The notes: generated by a model not told the origin, from the sequence alone. 55,882 nucleotides of DNA from DAOPZC01 sp035353175 (GCA_035353175.1 DAOPZC010000028.1:1-55882); one strand, 5' to 3'; numbered from the stretch's first letter, positions 40,377 through 49,679 are shown. Made by a program: numbers and translations.

Positions 40377-43202
40377 TCACTCCGCGACGCGCACGCGGTA
40401 GAACAAACGCGGCCCGACCGCGGGCACCTCGCACTGCGTGGCGCCGGCCGCGCCGGTCACCGGCGCAAGGCAGGTGGCCCAGCCGTTCGAGGCGGCGGGC
40501 ACGCCGTTCGTGAGCACCGCGTACGCCTGGTTCACGACGGACGTGAAGGTCAGAGCGCAGGTGCCCGTGCCAGGGACCGGGATGAGGCTGAGGATGTCCG
40601 GCGGCGGGATTTCCGCACCGGGAATCGTCACGACGCTGTCGCCGAAGATGGGCTCGACGACCCCGGCGATGCTGACAATGCCGGACAGCGTGTAGGAACC
40701 GGGCGCGCCGGTCACCTCGTAAGTCAGCGTCTGTCCCGTTCCGTATATTCCCCAATAGATCATGCTTTCGTCGGAGATCCACGAGCCCGGACCCGTGATC
40801 GTCTCCGGGACAAGGTTGGTCGGAAGAAATTCGTTCACATACCAGGATTTCTTTGTGGTGGGCTCGAGCATCGTGATCGTGACCGAGCCTCCGCTGATCG
40901 CCCGGATGAGTCGCGCATTCAGGAGCTGCGTGTCGCCCGTGACCACCATGGGGATGTTGGCGGGCTGCGACGTGACGGCGCCGACGACCGTGTAGACGCC
41001 GGAGGTCGCGCCGCACGCCGAGTATGAGAAGGTGTTGGTTGCCGCGCCGGAGCCGGCAAACGTGAGCGTGCGTGCGGCGCCGTTCCAGACGCCGCCGCCG
41101 CTGATGTTCGTGGGCGCGAGCAAGCCGGGGTCAAGCGTCTCGACCAGCGTCCACCCCGTCAGGCCCGCGGGTGCCCGCACGGTCAGCGTCACGTTTGTGC
41201 CGGCCACCGTCCGTCCGGCCTCGGCCAAGATCGGCGTATAAGCGGCGGCGAGGGCGTTCGTGGCGGCGTGCGCCACCTGCACCGCGGGGAGCGCCGCGGG
41301 AGCGAGCCAGCCCGCCAGGTTGGAGAAGCTGACCGCATATGTGCCGCCCGGCAGGTTCGTGCAGAGGCCGTCGGCGAGCCACGCGGCGCCGTTGTCGAGG
41401 CTCCACTTCGCTCCTTGGGCAACCGCCTCCGCCGGCGAGATCGTCACCTTCAAGGCTCCCATGGCGATGACGGTCAGGACCGCGTTGCTGCTGGTCGCCG
41501 TGCCGGCCACGTTGGAGACCGTGCAGCTGTAGACGGCGCCGTTGTCGGCGTACGACGCGGCGCCGACGGTATAGCTGTTGGAGGAGAGGCCGGCGAGCGG
41601 CGCGCCGTTGCGGAACCAGCGGTACGAGAGCGGCAGGGTGCCGGTCGCGGTGACGCCAAAGGTGGCGGACGCCCCTTCCCGCACGGTGAGCGCGGACGGC
41701 TGTGACGTGATGGCCGGCGGGACCGGCGCGCCCGGGCCCCATTGCGCGACAAAGCCGAACGGATTGACGAAATCGACCGTCTCGTCGAAATCGGAATCTT
41801 TGGTCCACGTGTCCCAGAACCCCCCGCCGATCCAGTCGGGCGAATAGGTGCTGCCCGCCGTGAAGAGCGCGTCCGCCGCGGCGGCAAGTGCCGCAACGTC
41901 ATCCGCGTTCGCGCCGCCGACATAGGCGGACCACGAGACGGCCCCGTTGGTGGCGTTGAGGATCGTGACGAACCCGTCCGTGCCGCCGTGGTACGCCCCG
42001 CCCTCGGTTTGCGTCAGCCACGCGCCCGACCCGGTGGTGCCGCCCGCCGCCAGCCGGCCGTCCGACAGCAGCGCAAGCGCCGCGACATCGTCGGCGACAG
42101 CGCCGCCCGCGAACCGGCACCAGTCGGTGCGGAAAGCGGTGTTGGTGTCGGTCAATTTCACGATGAACCCGTCCGTGCCGCCCGCGTGGGCGTTGAGCCG
42201 TGCGGCCGAAGCGAGGAAGTTGGTCGAGGCGGTCACGCCGCCCACGAAGAGCGAGGCGGTCGCCGCGTCCGCCCGCAGCGCGTTGACCGCATCGTCCGCG
42301 CCGCCGTTCAGGAAAGAGGACCAGACGTGCGCTCCGCCCGCGGTCAGCTTGACGATGAAGCCGGCGGAGTTGGCCGGGTCGGGCGCGCCCGAAGGCAGCG
42401 AGGTCCAGCCGGGCGAGCGCGTTTCGCCGGCCACGTAGACCGAACCGTCGGGCGTCACCGCGCAGGCGGCGGCGGAGTCGGCGTTGACGCCGCCGAGATA
42501 GTGCCGCCAGACGATCGTCCCGTCCGCCGTGAATTTCACGACCAGCGCATCGGTGGCGCCTTTGAGTTCGGTGCCGTAGGTGACGCCGCCGACTTGGTAC
42601 CCCGGCACGTTGCAGGTCTGGCCGGCCAGGGAAGTATGCCCCACCGCGTAGACATCGCCATTCGTGCCGACGGCGACCGCGTTGAAGCTGTTGGTGCCGA
42701 AAGCGTTGCCGATCTTCTGGAACCAGTCGACCGCGCCGGTGTCGGCGTCCAAGCTGGCGACGAAGGCGTACGTGCCCTCGTCCGCGTAAACGTCCGGAAG
42801 CTGCGTCACGCCGACCACGGCAAGGCGATTCTGCGATGAGACGGCGAGACCGCGGACCTCGTCGTTGACGTTCTCGTAAGTGTAATTTGCCTCGTCGTAA
42901 AAATCCGTTGCCCAGACCAACACACCGGTCGGGGACGTTTTTGCGACAAAGCCGTTCGCGTTGCCCGAAAACTCCGGTCCCATGCTGTTATGGATCGCCC
43001 GGTCATAATCGCCGAGAAAACCGCCGAAATAACTGTTGGTGGCGCTGTCAGCGACGACGGCGTTGACGGTGTCGATGTCATAGTCGAACCCGACATACGC
43101 GGACCAGACGGGGGCGAAATTTTCCGCCGCCCCTGCCGACTGGATCCACCCCGCACACAACGCAGCTAAACCGGCGCGCAAATAACGAGCAGAAACGTGC
43201 AT
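40377..43202 (-). CDS. large secreted protein with SBBP-type propeller repeats and Ig-like domain
   Basis: Start at ATG 43202 (AAAGGA five bases upstream), 941 residues, signal peptide ending near 'QSAGAAEN'. Residues about 20-480 contain at least seven repeats of the SBBP (beta-propeller) type, with recurring 'GGTDGFIVKLT', 'DGSVYVAGET' and 'WSAYVGGANADDVAALA' words. An Ig-like domain follows (about 490-575; 'FRNGAPLAGLSSNSYTVG' to 'CTVSNVAGTATSSNAVLTV'), then two beta-rich segments, ending 'LFYRVRVAE', a C-terminus often seen in PVC secreted proteins. It has no catalytic motif. A binding, scaffold or surface role is likely. It is very rich in Gly/Ala/Thr. Confidence 0.75.
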   Translation of the reverse strand: MHVSARYLRAGLAALCAGWIQSAGAAENFAPVWSAYVGFDYDIDTVNAVVADSATNSYFGGFLGDYDRAIHNSMGPEFSGNANGFVAKTSPTGVLVWATDFYDEANYTYENVNDEVRGLAVSSQNRLAVVGVTQLPDVYADEGTYAFVASLDADTGAVDWFQKIGNAFGTNSFNAVAVGTNGDVYAVGHTSLAGQTCNVPGYQVGGVTYGTELKGATDALVVKFTADGTIVWRHYLGGVNADSAAACAVTPDGSVYVAGETRSPGWTSLPSGAPDPANSAGFIVKLTAGGAHVWSSFLNGGADDAVNALRADAATASLFVGGVTASTNFLASAARLNAHAGGTDGFIVKLTDTNTAFRTDWCRFAGGAVADDVAALALLSDGRLAAGGTTGSGAWLTQTEGGAYHGGTDGFVTILNATNGAVSWSAYVGGANADDVAALAAAADALFTAGSTYSPDWIGGGFWDTWTKDSDFDETVDFVNPFGFVAQWGPGAPVPPAITSQPSALTVREGASATFGVTATGTLPLSYRWFRNGAPLAGLSSNSYTVGAASYADNGAVYSCTVSNVAGTATSSNAVLTVIAMGALKVTISPAEAVAQGAKWSLDNGAAWLADGLCTNLPGGTYAVSFSNLAGWLAPAALPAVQVAHAATNALAAAYTPILAEAGRTVAGTNVTLTVRAPAGLTGWTLVETLDPGLLAPTNISGGGVWNGAARTLTFAGSGAATNTFSYSACGATSGVYTVVGAVTSQPANIPMVVTGDTQLLNARLIRAISGGSVTITMLEPTTKKSWYVNEFLPTNLVPETITGPGSWISDESMIYWGIYGTGQTLTYEVTGAPGSYTLSGIVSIAGVVEPIFGDSVVTIPGAEIPPPDILSLIPVPGTGTCALTFTSVVNQAYAVLTNGVPAASNGWATCLAPVTGAAGATQCEVPAVGPRLFYRVRVAE

Positions 43203-43225
43203 GTATTCCTTTCCGGTCGAGGAAA

Positions 43226-43255
43226 AGAATAGCAAGAAACCGGACGCTGGAACAA
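43226..43255 (-). promoter_or_regulatory. putative promoter for the propeller/Ig gene
   Basis: TTGTTC (43250-43255) and TATTCT (43226-43231) on the minus strand with an 18-base spacer, about 25 bases before the ATG at 43202. Matches are 3/6 and 4/6. Confidence 0.35.
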
Positions 43256-43270
43256 GGGCAATAAACCTGC

Positions 43271-43299
43271 TTGACGCTGTGCCGCCGAGCCGTCATTCT
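43271..43299 (+). promoter_or_regulatory. putative mutL promoter
   Basis: TTGACG (43271-43276), 17-base spacer, CATTCT (43294-43299). Transcription would start close to the ATG at 43307, implying a very short or absent leader; no ribosome site is seen upstream of that ATG. Confidence 0.3.
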
Positions 43300-43306
43300 G
43301 TTGATC

Positions 43307-45232
43307 ATGGTGAAAGACGGACATATCCGCCTGCTTTCGGTTCACGTCGCGAACAAGATCGCGGCGGGCGAAGTCGTAGAGCGCCCCGCCTCGGTGGTGA
43401 AGGAGCTGGTCGAGAACGCCATCGACGCCGGCGCGACGCGCATCGAGGTCACCGTCACCGCCGGCGGGCGCAAGCTGATCGAGATCCGCGACAACGGCTG
43501 CGGCATGGGGCGCGACGACGCGCTGCTCTGCCTCGAGCGCCAGGCCACCAGCAAGATCCGCGACGTAGATGACATCGAGCACATCGTGACGCTCGGCTTC
43601 CGCGGCGAGGCCGTGCCCTCCATCGCCTCGGTTTCGCGCTTCATCCTCAAAACCCGCCTGCAGGGTGCCGAAGCCGGCACGGAGCTGGTCGTCACCGGCG
43701 GCAGCCTGCAGGATGTGCGCGAGATCGGCGTGCCGACCGGCACGACGGTCGAGGTGCGCGACCTTTTTTTCAATGTGCCCGCGCGCCGCAAGTTCCTGCG
43801 CGCCTTCCAGACCGAGCAGGCGCACATCCGGTCGGTCTTCACGCTGCACGCGCTGGCGCATCCCGAGATCGGCATGCGCCTGGAGGCCGACGGCCGCGAG
43901 CTGCTCCGCCTGCCGCCGGGCGCCACCCTCGAAGAGCGCGTGCGCGATCTTTTCGGCGCGGATTTCTGCGCGGACCTGCGCCCGGTGAGCAAAACCGTCG
44001 GGGACGTGAAGGTGTTCGGCTTCGCGGGCCTGCCGAACCAGACGCGCAACGACCGCAGCGAGCAGTACGTCTTCATCAACCGGCGGCCCGCCACCGCGCC
44101 GGTCATCGCCTACGCGCTGCGCGAGGCCTACCCGCCGCTCGAGGGCGACCGCAAGCCGATCGTGCTGCTCTTCATCGAAATGCCTCCCGACCGGGTGGAC
44201 GTGAACGTGCACCCGACCAAACGCGAGGTGCGGTTCCACAAACCCGCCGAAGTCCGCGAGGCGCTCATTCTCGCGATCGGCGAGGCGATCGGCATGAAAC
44301 GCGGCGGCCCCGTCCTCCCGCCTGTGAGCGGCGACAGCGGTCCCGGCCCTTTCTCTCCGACCTCTGTCTTCCGGCCGCCGGCCGCCGTTTCTTGTCCTTC
44401 CTCTCCAGCCGGCCCCGTCACGCTGCGCACGCTCGTTCCAGAGGCGGCGGCGCCGGCCGCGGCGGGCCGCGGCCCTGCGGAGAACGACGGGCACGCGGAT
44501 CAGCTCCTGCGGCACGCCGCCTCGTTTCCGTATCCCGGCGCGGCAGACTTCCGCCCGCCGGCCGCCGCCCTCTGCGCGCCACCTTCCGCGCCGGCGCCGG
44601 CCGCGCCGACCGGCACCGGCCTGCCGCTCTTCACCGCGCCGCAAGATGGCTCGCCGTGGCGCTGGTGCCGCGTGCTGGGGCAGGTGGCCGGACGCTACGT
44701 GCTGCTGGAAACGGACGGCGGGTATGTGACGGTCGATCCGCGTGCGGCGCGCGAGCGGGTGCTTTACGAACGGCTGATGGAGGGGCACCAGAAAGGCGGC
44801 ATCCTGTCGCAGAAACTGCTGCTGCCCGAAACCGTGCAGCTCCCGCCCGCCGACGCGGCGCGGCTGCGCAACTACCTGAAGATCGTGCAGGAGCTGGGGT
44901 TCGGCGTGGAGGATTTCGGCAGCGACCATTTCATCGTCGAGGCGCTGCCGGACGCGCTGTGCGGCGTTTCCTGCCGCGAGCTGCTGGGCAACATCGCGCA
45001 CGACCTCGAGAACGCCGGCACGCGCCGCGGCTCAGAAAAGTGGCGCGAGGAGATCGTCGCCAAAGCGGCGTGCCGCGCCGCCGCCGGGGCGGAAGAGGCA
45101 CTGTCGAACGAGAACGCGGAGCGGTTGGTCAACGCCTTGGCCGCCACGCGCATGCCCTACACCTGCCCGCGCGGACGGCCCACGATGATTTTCACCTCGT
45201 ATCGGGAATTGGAGCGAAAATTCGGAAGATGA
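43307..45232 (+). CDS. mutL: DNA mismatch repair protein MutL (endonuclease motifs altered)
   Basis: This 641-residue protein has the GHKL ATPase N-terminal part: 'VANKIAAGEVVERPASVVKE', 'ENAIDAGATRIEV', 'DNGCGMG' and 'TLGFRGEAVPSIASV'. The linker (about 330-440) is Pro/Ala-rich and contains a heptamer repeat at the DNA level. The C-terminal dimerisation domain keeps the position and spacing of the DQHAx2Ex4E endonuclease motif but reads 'DPRAARERVLYE' (about 476-487). The second metal motif CPHGRP reads 'CPRGRP' (about 620). Both metal-ligand histidines are therefore arginine, so nicking activity is doubtful. No mutS is nearby. The start is ATG 43307; the open frame further upstream has no MutL-like sequence. 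Confidence 0.94.
   Translation: MVKDGHIRLLSVHVANKIAAGEVVERPASVVKELVENAIDAGATRIEVTVTAGGRKLIEIRDNGCGMGRDDALLCLERQATSKIRDVDDIEHIVTLGFRGEAVPSIASVSRFILKTRLQGAEAGTELVVTGGSLQDVREIGVPTGTTVEVRDLFFNVPARRKFLRAFQTEQAHIRSVFTLHALAHPEIGMRLEADGRELLRLPPGATLEERVRDLFGADFCADLRPVSKTVGDVKVFGFAGLPNQTRNDRSEQYVFINRRPATAPVIAYALREAYPPLEGDRKPIVLLFIEMPPDRVDVNVHPTKREVRFHKPAEVREALILAIGEAIGMKRGGPVLPPVSGDSGPGPFSPTSVFRPPAAVSCPSSPAGPVTLRTLVPEAAAPAAAGRGPAENDGHADQLLRHAASFPYPGAADFRPPAAALCAPPSAPAPAAPTGTGLPLFTAPQDGSPWRWCRVLGQVAGRYVLLETDGGYVTVDPRAARERVLYERLMEGHQKGGILSQKLLLPETVQLPPADAARLRNYLKIVQELGFGVEDFGSDHFIVEALPDALCGVSCRELLGNIAHDLENAGTRRGSEKWREEIVAKAACRAAAGAEEALSNENAERLVNALAATRMPYTCPRGRPTMIFTSYRELERKFGR
44352..44386. repeat. heptamer-phased tract in the mutL linker
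   Basis: TCTCTCC, GACCTCT, GTCTTCC, GGCCGCC, GGCCGCC in 7-base register. The stretch GACCTCTGTCTTCCGGCC differs at one base from the coding strand of the HI0933-type gene's repeat (GACCTCTGTCCTCCGGCC, near 21928-21946). Confidence 0.7.
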
Positions 45233-45269
45233 GGGCGCGGCGGCCGTGCCCGATTCAGCAGGAAATACC

Positions 45270-47510
45270 ATGAAAAAACAGATGTTGTGGATGGCCGCCG
45301 CGCTGGCCTGCGCGGGCGCGGCACAGGCCAAAGAGCCGGTCGATTACGTGAACACGAAGATCGGGAACATCAGCCACATGCTGGTGCCGGTCTTTCCCGC
45401 GGTCCAGCTTCCCAACGGCATGCTGCGCGTGACGCCGCCCAACGAGAGCTTCACGACCGACCGCATCAACGGCTTCTGCCTCAGCGTGCCGTCGCACCGT
45501 CAGGGCCAGGTGTTCCAGATGATGCCTTTCAGCGGCGAAGCCGCCGCCTTGCGCCCGGGCTGGAGCTCGCGCTACGACCAGGCCGAGGCGCTCCCCTACC
45601 GCTACTCGGTCTTTCTCGATGATTACGACGCGCGCGTCGAGCTGGCCCCCGGGCGCAAGGCGGCGATCTACTCCGTGACCTTCGAGAGCGACAAGCCGCG
45701 CTTCATCCTGCTCCAGCCGAAACAGAAAGGTTCGCTCACGATCGACGGCGCGACCGTCAGCGGCACGGACGACTATCACGGCGTCACGGTCTACGTCTAC
45801 CTTGAGTTCGACGCGGCGCCGTCGCGCGTCGGCGCGTTCGAGGGCGAGACGGCCGACTTCGCGCGTCGCGCCACACGCGACTCCAACAGGCCGGTGGTCG
45901 CCCAGTTCGACGCGTCCGTGAAAACGGTGCGGATGCGCTACGGCATCTCGTACATCAGCGTCGAGCAGGCCAAGAAAAATCTGGCGGGCGAGATCGCCGA
46001 TTTCGATCTGGCGCGCCTGGCCAAGAACGCGCGCGGCGAATGGAACCGGGTGCTCGGCCGGATCCGCGTCAAGGGCGGCACCGAAGACGAGCGCGCGGTT
46101 TTCTACACGGCGCTCTACCGCTGCCACGAACGCATGGTGAACATCTCCGAAGACGGCCGCTACTTCAGCGCGTGGGACGGCCAGACGCACGAAGACGGCG
46201 GCGTGCCGTTCTGGACGGACGACTGGAGCTGGGACACCTATCACGCGCTGCACCCCCTGACGGCGCTGCTGCATCCCGCGGCGGAGAGCGCGAAGCTCAC
46301 CTCCTACGTCCGCATGTGCGAGCAGTCGGGCTGGATGCCCACCTTCCCGACGGTCTTCGGCGACGCGCACTGCATGAACGGCCAGCACCCCGTCGCGCTC
46401 TTCCTCGACGCCTGGCGCAAAGGCGTGCGCGGTTTCGACGCCGCCAAGGCTTATGAGGGCCTGAAGAAAACCATCCGCGAGGAGAGCCTGATCCCGTGGC
46501 ACCGCGGGCCCGCGACGGAGCTGGACCGCTTCTATTGGGACAAGGGCTATATGCCCGCGCTCAGACCCGGCGAGCCCGAGACAGTCAAGGAGGTCAAGCC
46601 CGGCGAGCGGCGGCAGGCCGTGGCGGTGACGCTGGCGGCGTCCTACGACAACTGGTGCCTGGCGCAGCTCGCGAAGGAGCTGGGCAAGACCGAGGACCAC
46701 GCGTTCTTCCTGAAGCGGTCGTACGACTACCGGAACCTCTGGCGCAAAGACACGGGGTTCTTCCACCCGAAAGACAAGGACGGCAACTGGATCGAGCCGT
46801 TCAACTACAAATACGCGGGAGGCCAAGGCGCGCGGGACTATTACGACGAGAACAACGCGTGGACCTACATCTGGGAGGTCTACCACAATGTGGACGACTT
46901 GATCGCGCTGTTCGGCGGGCGGCAGGCGTTCACCGACAAGCTCGACAGACTTTTCACCGAAGGCTACGACCGGCCGCGCTGGGAGTTCTACAACGTGCTG
47001 CCGGACTCAACGGGCAACGTGGGCATGTTCGTGATGGGCAACGAGCCGAGTTTCCATATCCCGTACCTCTACAACTTTGCGGGCGAGCCGTGGAAGACGC
47101 AGAAGCGCGTCCGCATGCTGATGGAGGCGTGGTTCCGCAACGATCTGATGGGCATCTGCGGCGACGAGGACGGCGGCGGTATGTCGGCCTTCGCGGTCTT
47201 CACGGCGATGGGCTTCTATCCGGTGACCGCCGGCGTGCCGGCCTACACCTTCGGCAGCCCGCTCTTCAGCGAAGTCCGGATCCGGCTGGACAGCGGCAAA
47301 GAGTTTGTCCTGCGGGCGCCCGCCGCGGACCGCGAACACAAATACATCCAGTCGGTCCGGCTGAACGGGAAGCCGTGGAACAAAACCTGGTTCCCGCACG
47401 AGGCCCTCGTCAACGGCGGGAGCATCGTGCTGGAGCTGGGCGACCGCCCGAACAAAACATGGGGCGTTGAGACCGGCGCTGCACCGTTCTCCGAGAGCAC
47501 GAAGGATTAA
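45270..47510 (+). CDS. secreted GH92 alpha-mannosidase
   Basis: This 746-residue protein has signal peptide 'MLWMAAALACAGAAQA' and AGGAAAT before the ATG at 45270. GH92 enzymes are calcium-dependent exo-alpha-mannosidases acting on N-glycans and mannans. Family marks: 'VDYVNTKIGN' start of the N-domain, 'WSWDTYHALHPLTALLHP' (about residue 322), 'MGNEPSFHIPYLYNFAGEPW' (about 590) and the C-terminal 'GDEDGGGMSAFAVFTAMGFYPV' core, split here as 'GDEDGGGMSAF' (about 633). The acidic D-x-D of the catalytic base is kept, but the usual G-Q-M-S-A-W is G-G-M-S-A-F. Length is normal. It lies 37 bases downstream of mutL, with a SASA esterase after it. Confidence 0.92.
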   Translation: MKKQMLWMAAALACAGAAQAKEPVDYVNTKIGNISHMLVPVFPAVQLPNGMLRVTPPNESFTTDRINGFCLSVPSHRQGQVFQMMPFSGEAAALRPGWSSRYDQAEALPYRYSVFLDDYDARVELAPGRKAAIYSVTFESDKPRFILLQPKQKGSLTIDGATVSGTDDYHGVTVYVYLEFDAAPSRVGAFEGETADFARRATRDSNRPVVAQFDASVKTVRMRYGISYISVEQAKKNLAGEIADFDLARLAKNARGEWNRVLGRIRVKGGTEDERAVFYTALYRCHERMVNISEDGRYFSAWDGQTHEDGGVPFWTDDWSWDTYHALHPLTALLHPAAESAKLTSYVRMCEQSGWMPTFPTVFGDAHCMNGQHPVALFLDAWRKGVRGFDAAKAYEGLKKTIREESLIPWHRGPATELDRFYWDKGYMPALRPGEPETVKEVKPGERRQAVAVTLAASYDNWCLAQLAKELGKTEDHAFFLKRSYDYRNLWRKDTGFFHPKDKDGNWIEPFNYKYAGGQGARDYYDENNAWTYIWEVYHNVDDLIALFGGRQAFTDKLDRLFTEGYDRPRWEFYNVLPDSTGNVGMFVMGNEPSFHIPYLYNFAGEPWKTQKRVRMLMEAWFRNDLMGICGDEDGGGMSAFAVFTAMGFYPVTAGVPAYTFGSPLFSEVRIRLDSGKEFVLRAPAADREHKYIQSVRLNGKPWNKTWFPHEALVNGGSIVLELGDRPNKTWGVETGAAPFSESTKD

Positions 47511-47583
47511 TCGCACACGTCTTCAGCGACGCCTGCCGGAGGGGACGCGGCGTCAGCCGATAAGTTTAAAGGGAGGAAATGTT

Positions 47584-49551
47584 GTGGAAAACGGACACAC
47601 ATGGGATAAGCCGTTTCATTTTTCGATGACCGTCGCGCTGTTGGCCGGGGCGCTCGCCGCCGGCCGGCTCTGGGGCGATGTGCGGATGCCGGCCATCTTT
47701 TCCGACAACATGGTCCTGCAGAAAGGCGTGCCCGTGCCGGTTCGCGGCTGGGCCGAACCGTCGGAGCAGATCACGGTCGAATTCGCCGGACAGCGCAAAA
47801 CGGCGACGGCGGACAGCGCCGGCAAGTGGCGGGTCGCGCTCGATCCGCTTCCGCCCCGTCCGGTCGCGTCGGACATGCGGGTGGCGGGGAAAAACGCCGT
47901 CACGATCAAGAACGTGGTGGTCGGCGATGTCTGGCTGGCCTCGGGCCAGTCCAATATGGAAATGCCGGTCAAACAGGTGGAGGACGCCGCCAACGAGACG
48001 GCGGCGGCGGACTATCCGAACATCCGCTTCTTCATGGTTGAGCGGGACCTGTGCTCGACGCCCAAAGAAGAAGGCGCGGGAAAATGGGTGGTCTGCACGC
48101 CGCAAAGCGTAGGCCCCTTTTCCGCCGCCGCCTACTTCTTCGCCCGGGAGCTGCACCAGAAATACAAGATCGCCTCGGGGGTCATCAACAGCTCGGTCGG
48201 CGCGAGCTCCTGCCAGGCCTGGACCCCGGCCGAGGTGCTGACCGCCGACAAGACGCTGCCGCAGCCCGCCGATCTGGCGCCGGAGAACTACACGAGCTGG
48301 AAAACCTATCTCGACTTCAAAAACAGCACTTATGACCGCTACTCTTACGCGGATACGGGCATCAAGCCGGAGTGCCTCGCATGGGCCAAGCCGGACCTCG
48401 ATACCGCGGACTGGAAGGAGTTCAAAGCGCCCGGCAACATCGAGGCGCAAGGCATGGCCATCGACGGGGCCGTCTGGTTCCGCAAAGAGGTGGACATCCC
48501 CGCGGCGTGGGCGGGGCGCAACCTCTCCGTTTCTCTGGGGCCGATCAGCGACAACGACATCGTCTACATGAACGGCGAAAAGGTCGGAGCGACGGAGAAC
48601 AACTGGCGCGAGTGGATCTTCCGTAACTACACCGTTCCGGCGAAGTGGATCAAAACCGGCAGGAATGTGATCGCGGTCCGCATCTTCAACCGCATCGGCA
48701 ACGGCGGTTTCTATCCGGGCTACCCCGCGCCGCTCAAGCTCGCCAAGGACAGGGAGAACGAGATCATCCTCTCCGGCACGTGGAAGTGCAAGGTCGAGCG
48801 CGCGGAGAAACCGGCGGCTTTGCCGAAGCCGCTGCCCAGCATCTACAGCGTGCCGACGGCGTTCTTCAATGCGATGATCGCGCCGTACGCGAAATATCCG
48901 CTGCGGGGCTTCATCTGGTATCAGGGCGAGGGCAACGCCGGCGCGGCGCAGCAGCACGACATCCTGTTCCCCGCCATGATCGCGTCGTGGCGCAAATGGT
49001 GGGGCGACGAGAAGCTGCCTTTCTATTTCGTGCAGCTCGCGAACTTCCGGGCGCGCGAGGCCCAGCCCTCCGAAGGCGGCTGGCCGCGGATGCGCGAGTC
49101 GCAGCTGAAGACGCTCGCCCTGCACGACACCGGCATGGCGGTGACCATCGACATCGGCGCGGCCCTAGAGATCCATCCGAAGAACAAGCAGGAGGTGGGC
49201 CGCCGCCTCGCGCGCTGGGCCATGCGGGACTGCTACGGCGAGAAGGACATCGAGGTGTCCGGCCCGCTCTATGCCGCGAAGGCGGTCGAGGGCGACAAAA
49301 TCCGCCTCCGCTTCACGCACACCGGCGGCGGGCTGAAAGCCAAGGGCGGCGAGCTCAAGGGCTTCGCGATCGCTGGGGCCGACAAGAAGTTCGTCTGGGC
49401 GCAGGCCCGCATCGACGGCGACAGCGTGGTCGTATGGAACGATGCGCTGAAGAGTCCGGCGCAGGTGCGATACGCGTGGGCCGACAATCCCGAATGCACG
49501 CTGTACAACGGCGCCGGCCTTCCGGCCTCGCCGTTCCGCACGGACGAGTAG
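47584..49551 (+). CDS. secreted sialate-O-acetylesterase-family (SASA) esterase
   Basis: Start at GTG 47584, chosen for GGGAGG seven bases upstream; 655 residues. A signal anchor follows ('MTVALLAGALAAGRLWG'). An N-terminal Ig-like domain ('MVLQKGVPVPVRGWAEP') precedes the SASA catalytic core, which is split by a GH2-like jelly-roll insertion (about 240-400; 'GAVWFRKEVDIPAAWAGRNL'). The nucleophile motif is 'LASGQSNMEMP' (Ser about residue 122), and 'IWYQGEGNAG' and a late 'GLPASPFRTD' end complete the family pattern. It removes O-acetyl groups from sialic acid or xylan-type glycans. Co-orientation 73 bases after GH92 suggests joint glycan processing. Confidence 0.9.
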   Translation: MENGHTWDKPFHFSMTVALLAGALAAGRLWGDVRMPAIFSDNMVLQKGVPVPVRGWAEPSEQITVEFAGQRKTATADSAGKWRVALDPLPPRPVASDMRVAGKNAVTIKNVVVGDVWLASGQSNMEMPVKQVEDAANETAAADYPNIRFFMVERDLCSTPKEEGAGKWVVCTPQSVGPFSAAAYFFARELHQKYKIASGVINSSVGASSCQAWTPAEVLTADKTLPQPADLAPENYTSWKTYLDFKNSTYDRYSYADTGIKPECLAWAKPDLDTADWKEFKAPGNIEAQGMAIDGAVWFRKEVDIPAAWAGRNLSVSLGPISDNDIVYMNGEKVGATENNWREWIFRNYTVPAKWIKTGRNVIAVRIFNRIGNGGFYPGYPAPLKLAKDRENEIILSGTWKCKVERAEKPAALPKPLPSIYSVPTAFFNAMIAPYAKYPLRGFIWYQGEGNAGAAQQHDILFPAMIASWRKWWGDEKLPFYFVQLANFRAREAQPSEGGWPRMRESQLKTLALHDTGMAVTIDIGAALEIHPKNKQEVGRRLARWAMRDCYGEKDIEVSGPLYAAKAVEGDKIRLRFTHTGGGLKAKGGELKGFAIAGADKKFVWAQARIDGDSVVVWNDALKSPAQVRYAWADNPECTLYNGAGLPASPFRTDE

Positions 49552-49614
49552 CCGCCGCGCGCGGCACTTTGCACCTCAAGCGGTTTTGCCAACGGTTGCC
49601 TTTTTTTGGTCGGT

Positions 49615-49679
49615 CCGCCTCTCCGAGGCGGCCGCCCTTCGGCTGGCTCTTCGCAGGCGGCGGTTTCGGAGAAACCGCC
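49615..49679. repeat. REP-like pair of short palindromes between convergent genes
   Basis: CCGCCTC-TCC-GAGGCGG (49615-49631) and GGCGGTTTC-GGA-GAAACCGCC (49659-49679) are two perfect stem-loops 27 bases apart. They lie in the 208-base gap between the SASA stop and the GH5 stop. A run of seven T (about 49601-49607) precedes them. The rest of the gap shows no gene. Confidence 0.6.

Noticed and set aside
47521..47583. terminator after the GH92 gene
   Set aside because: GACGCC and GGCGTC can pair, but the loop is long and no T-run follows; too weak to call.
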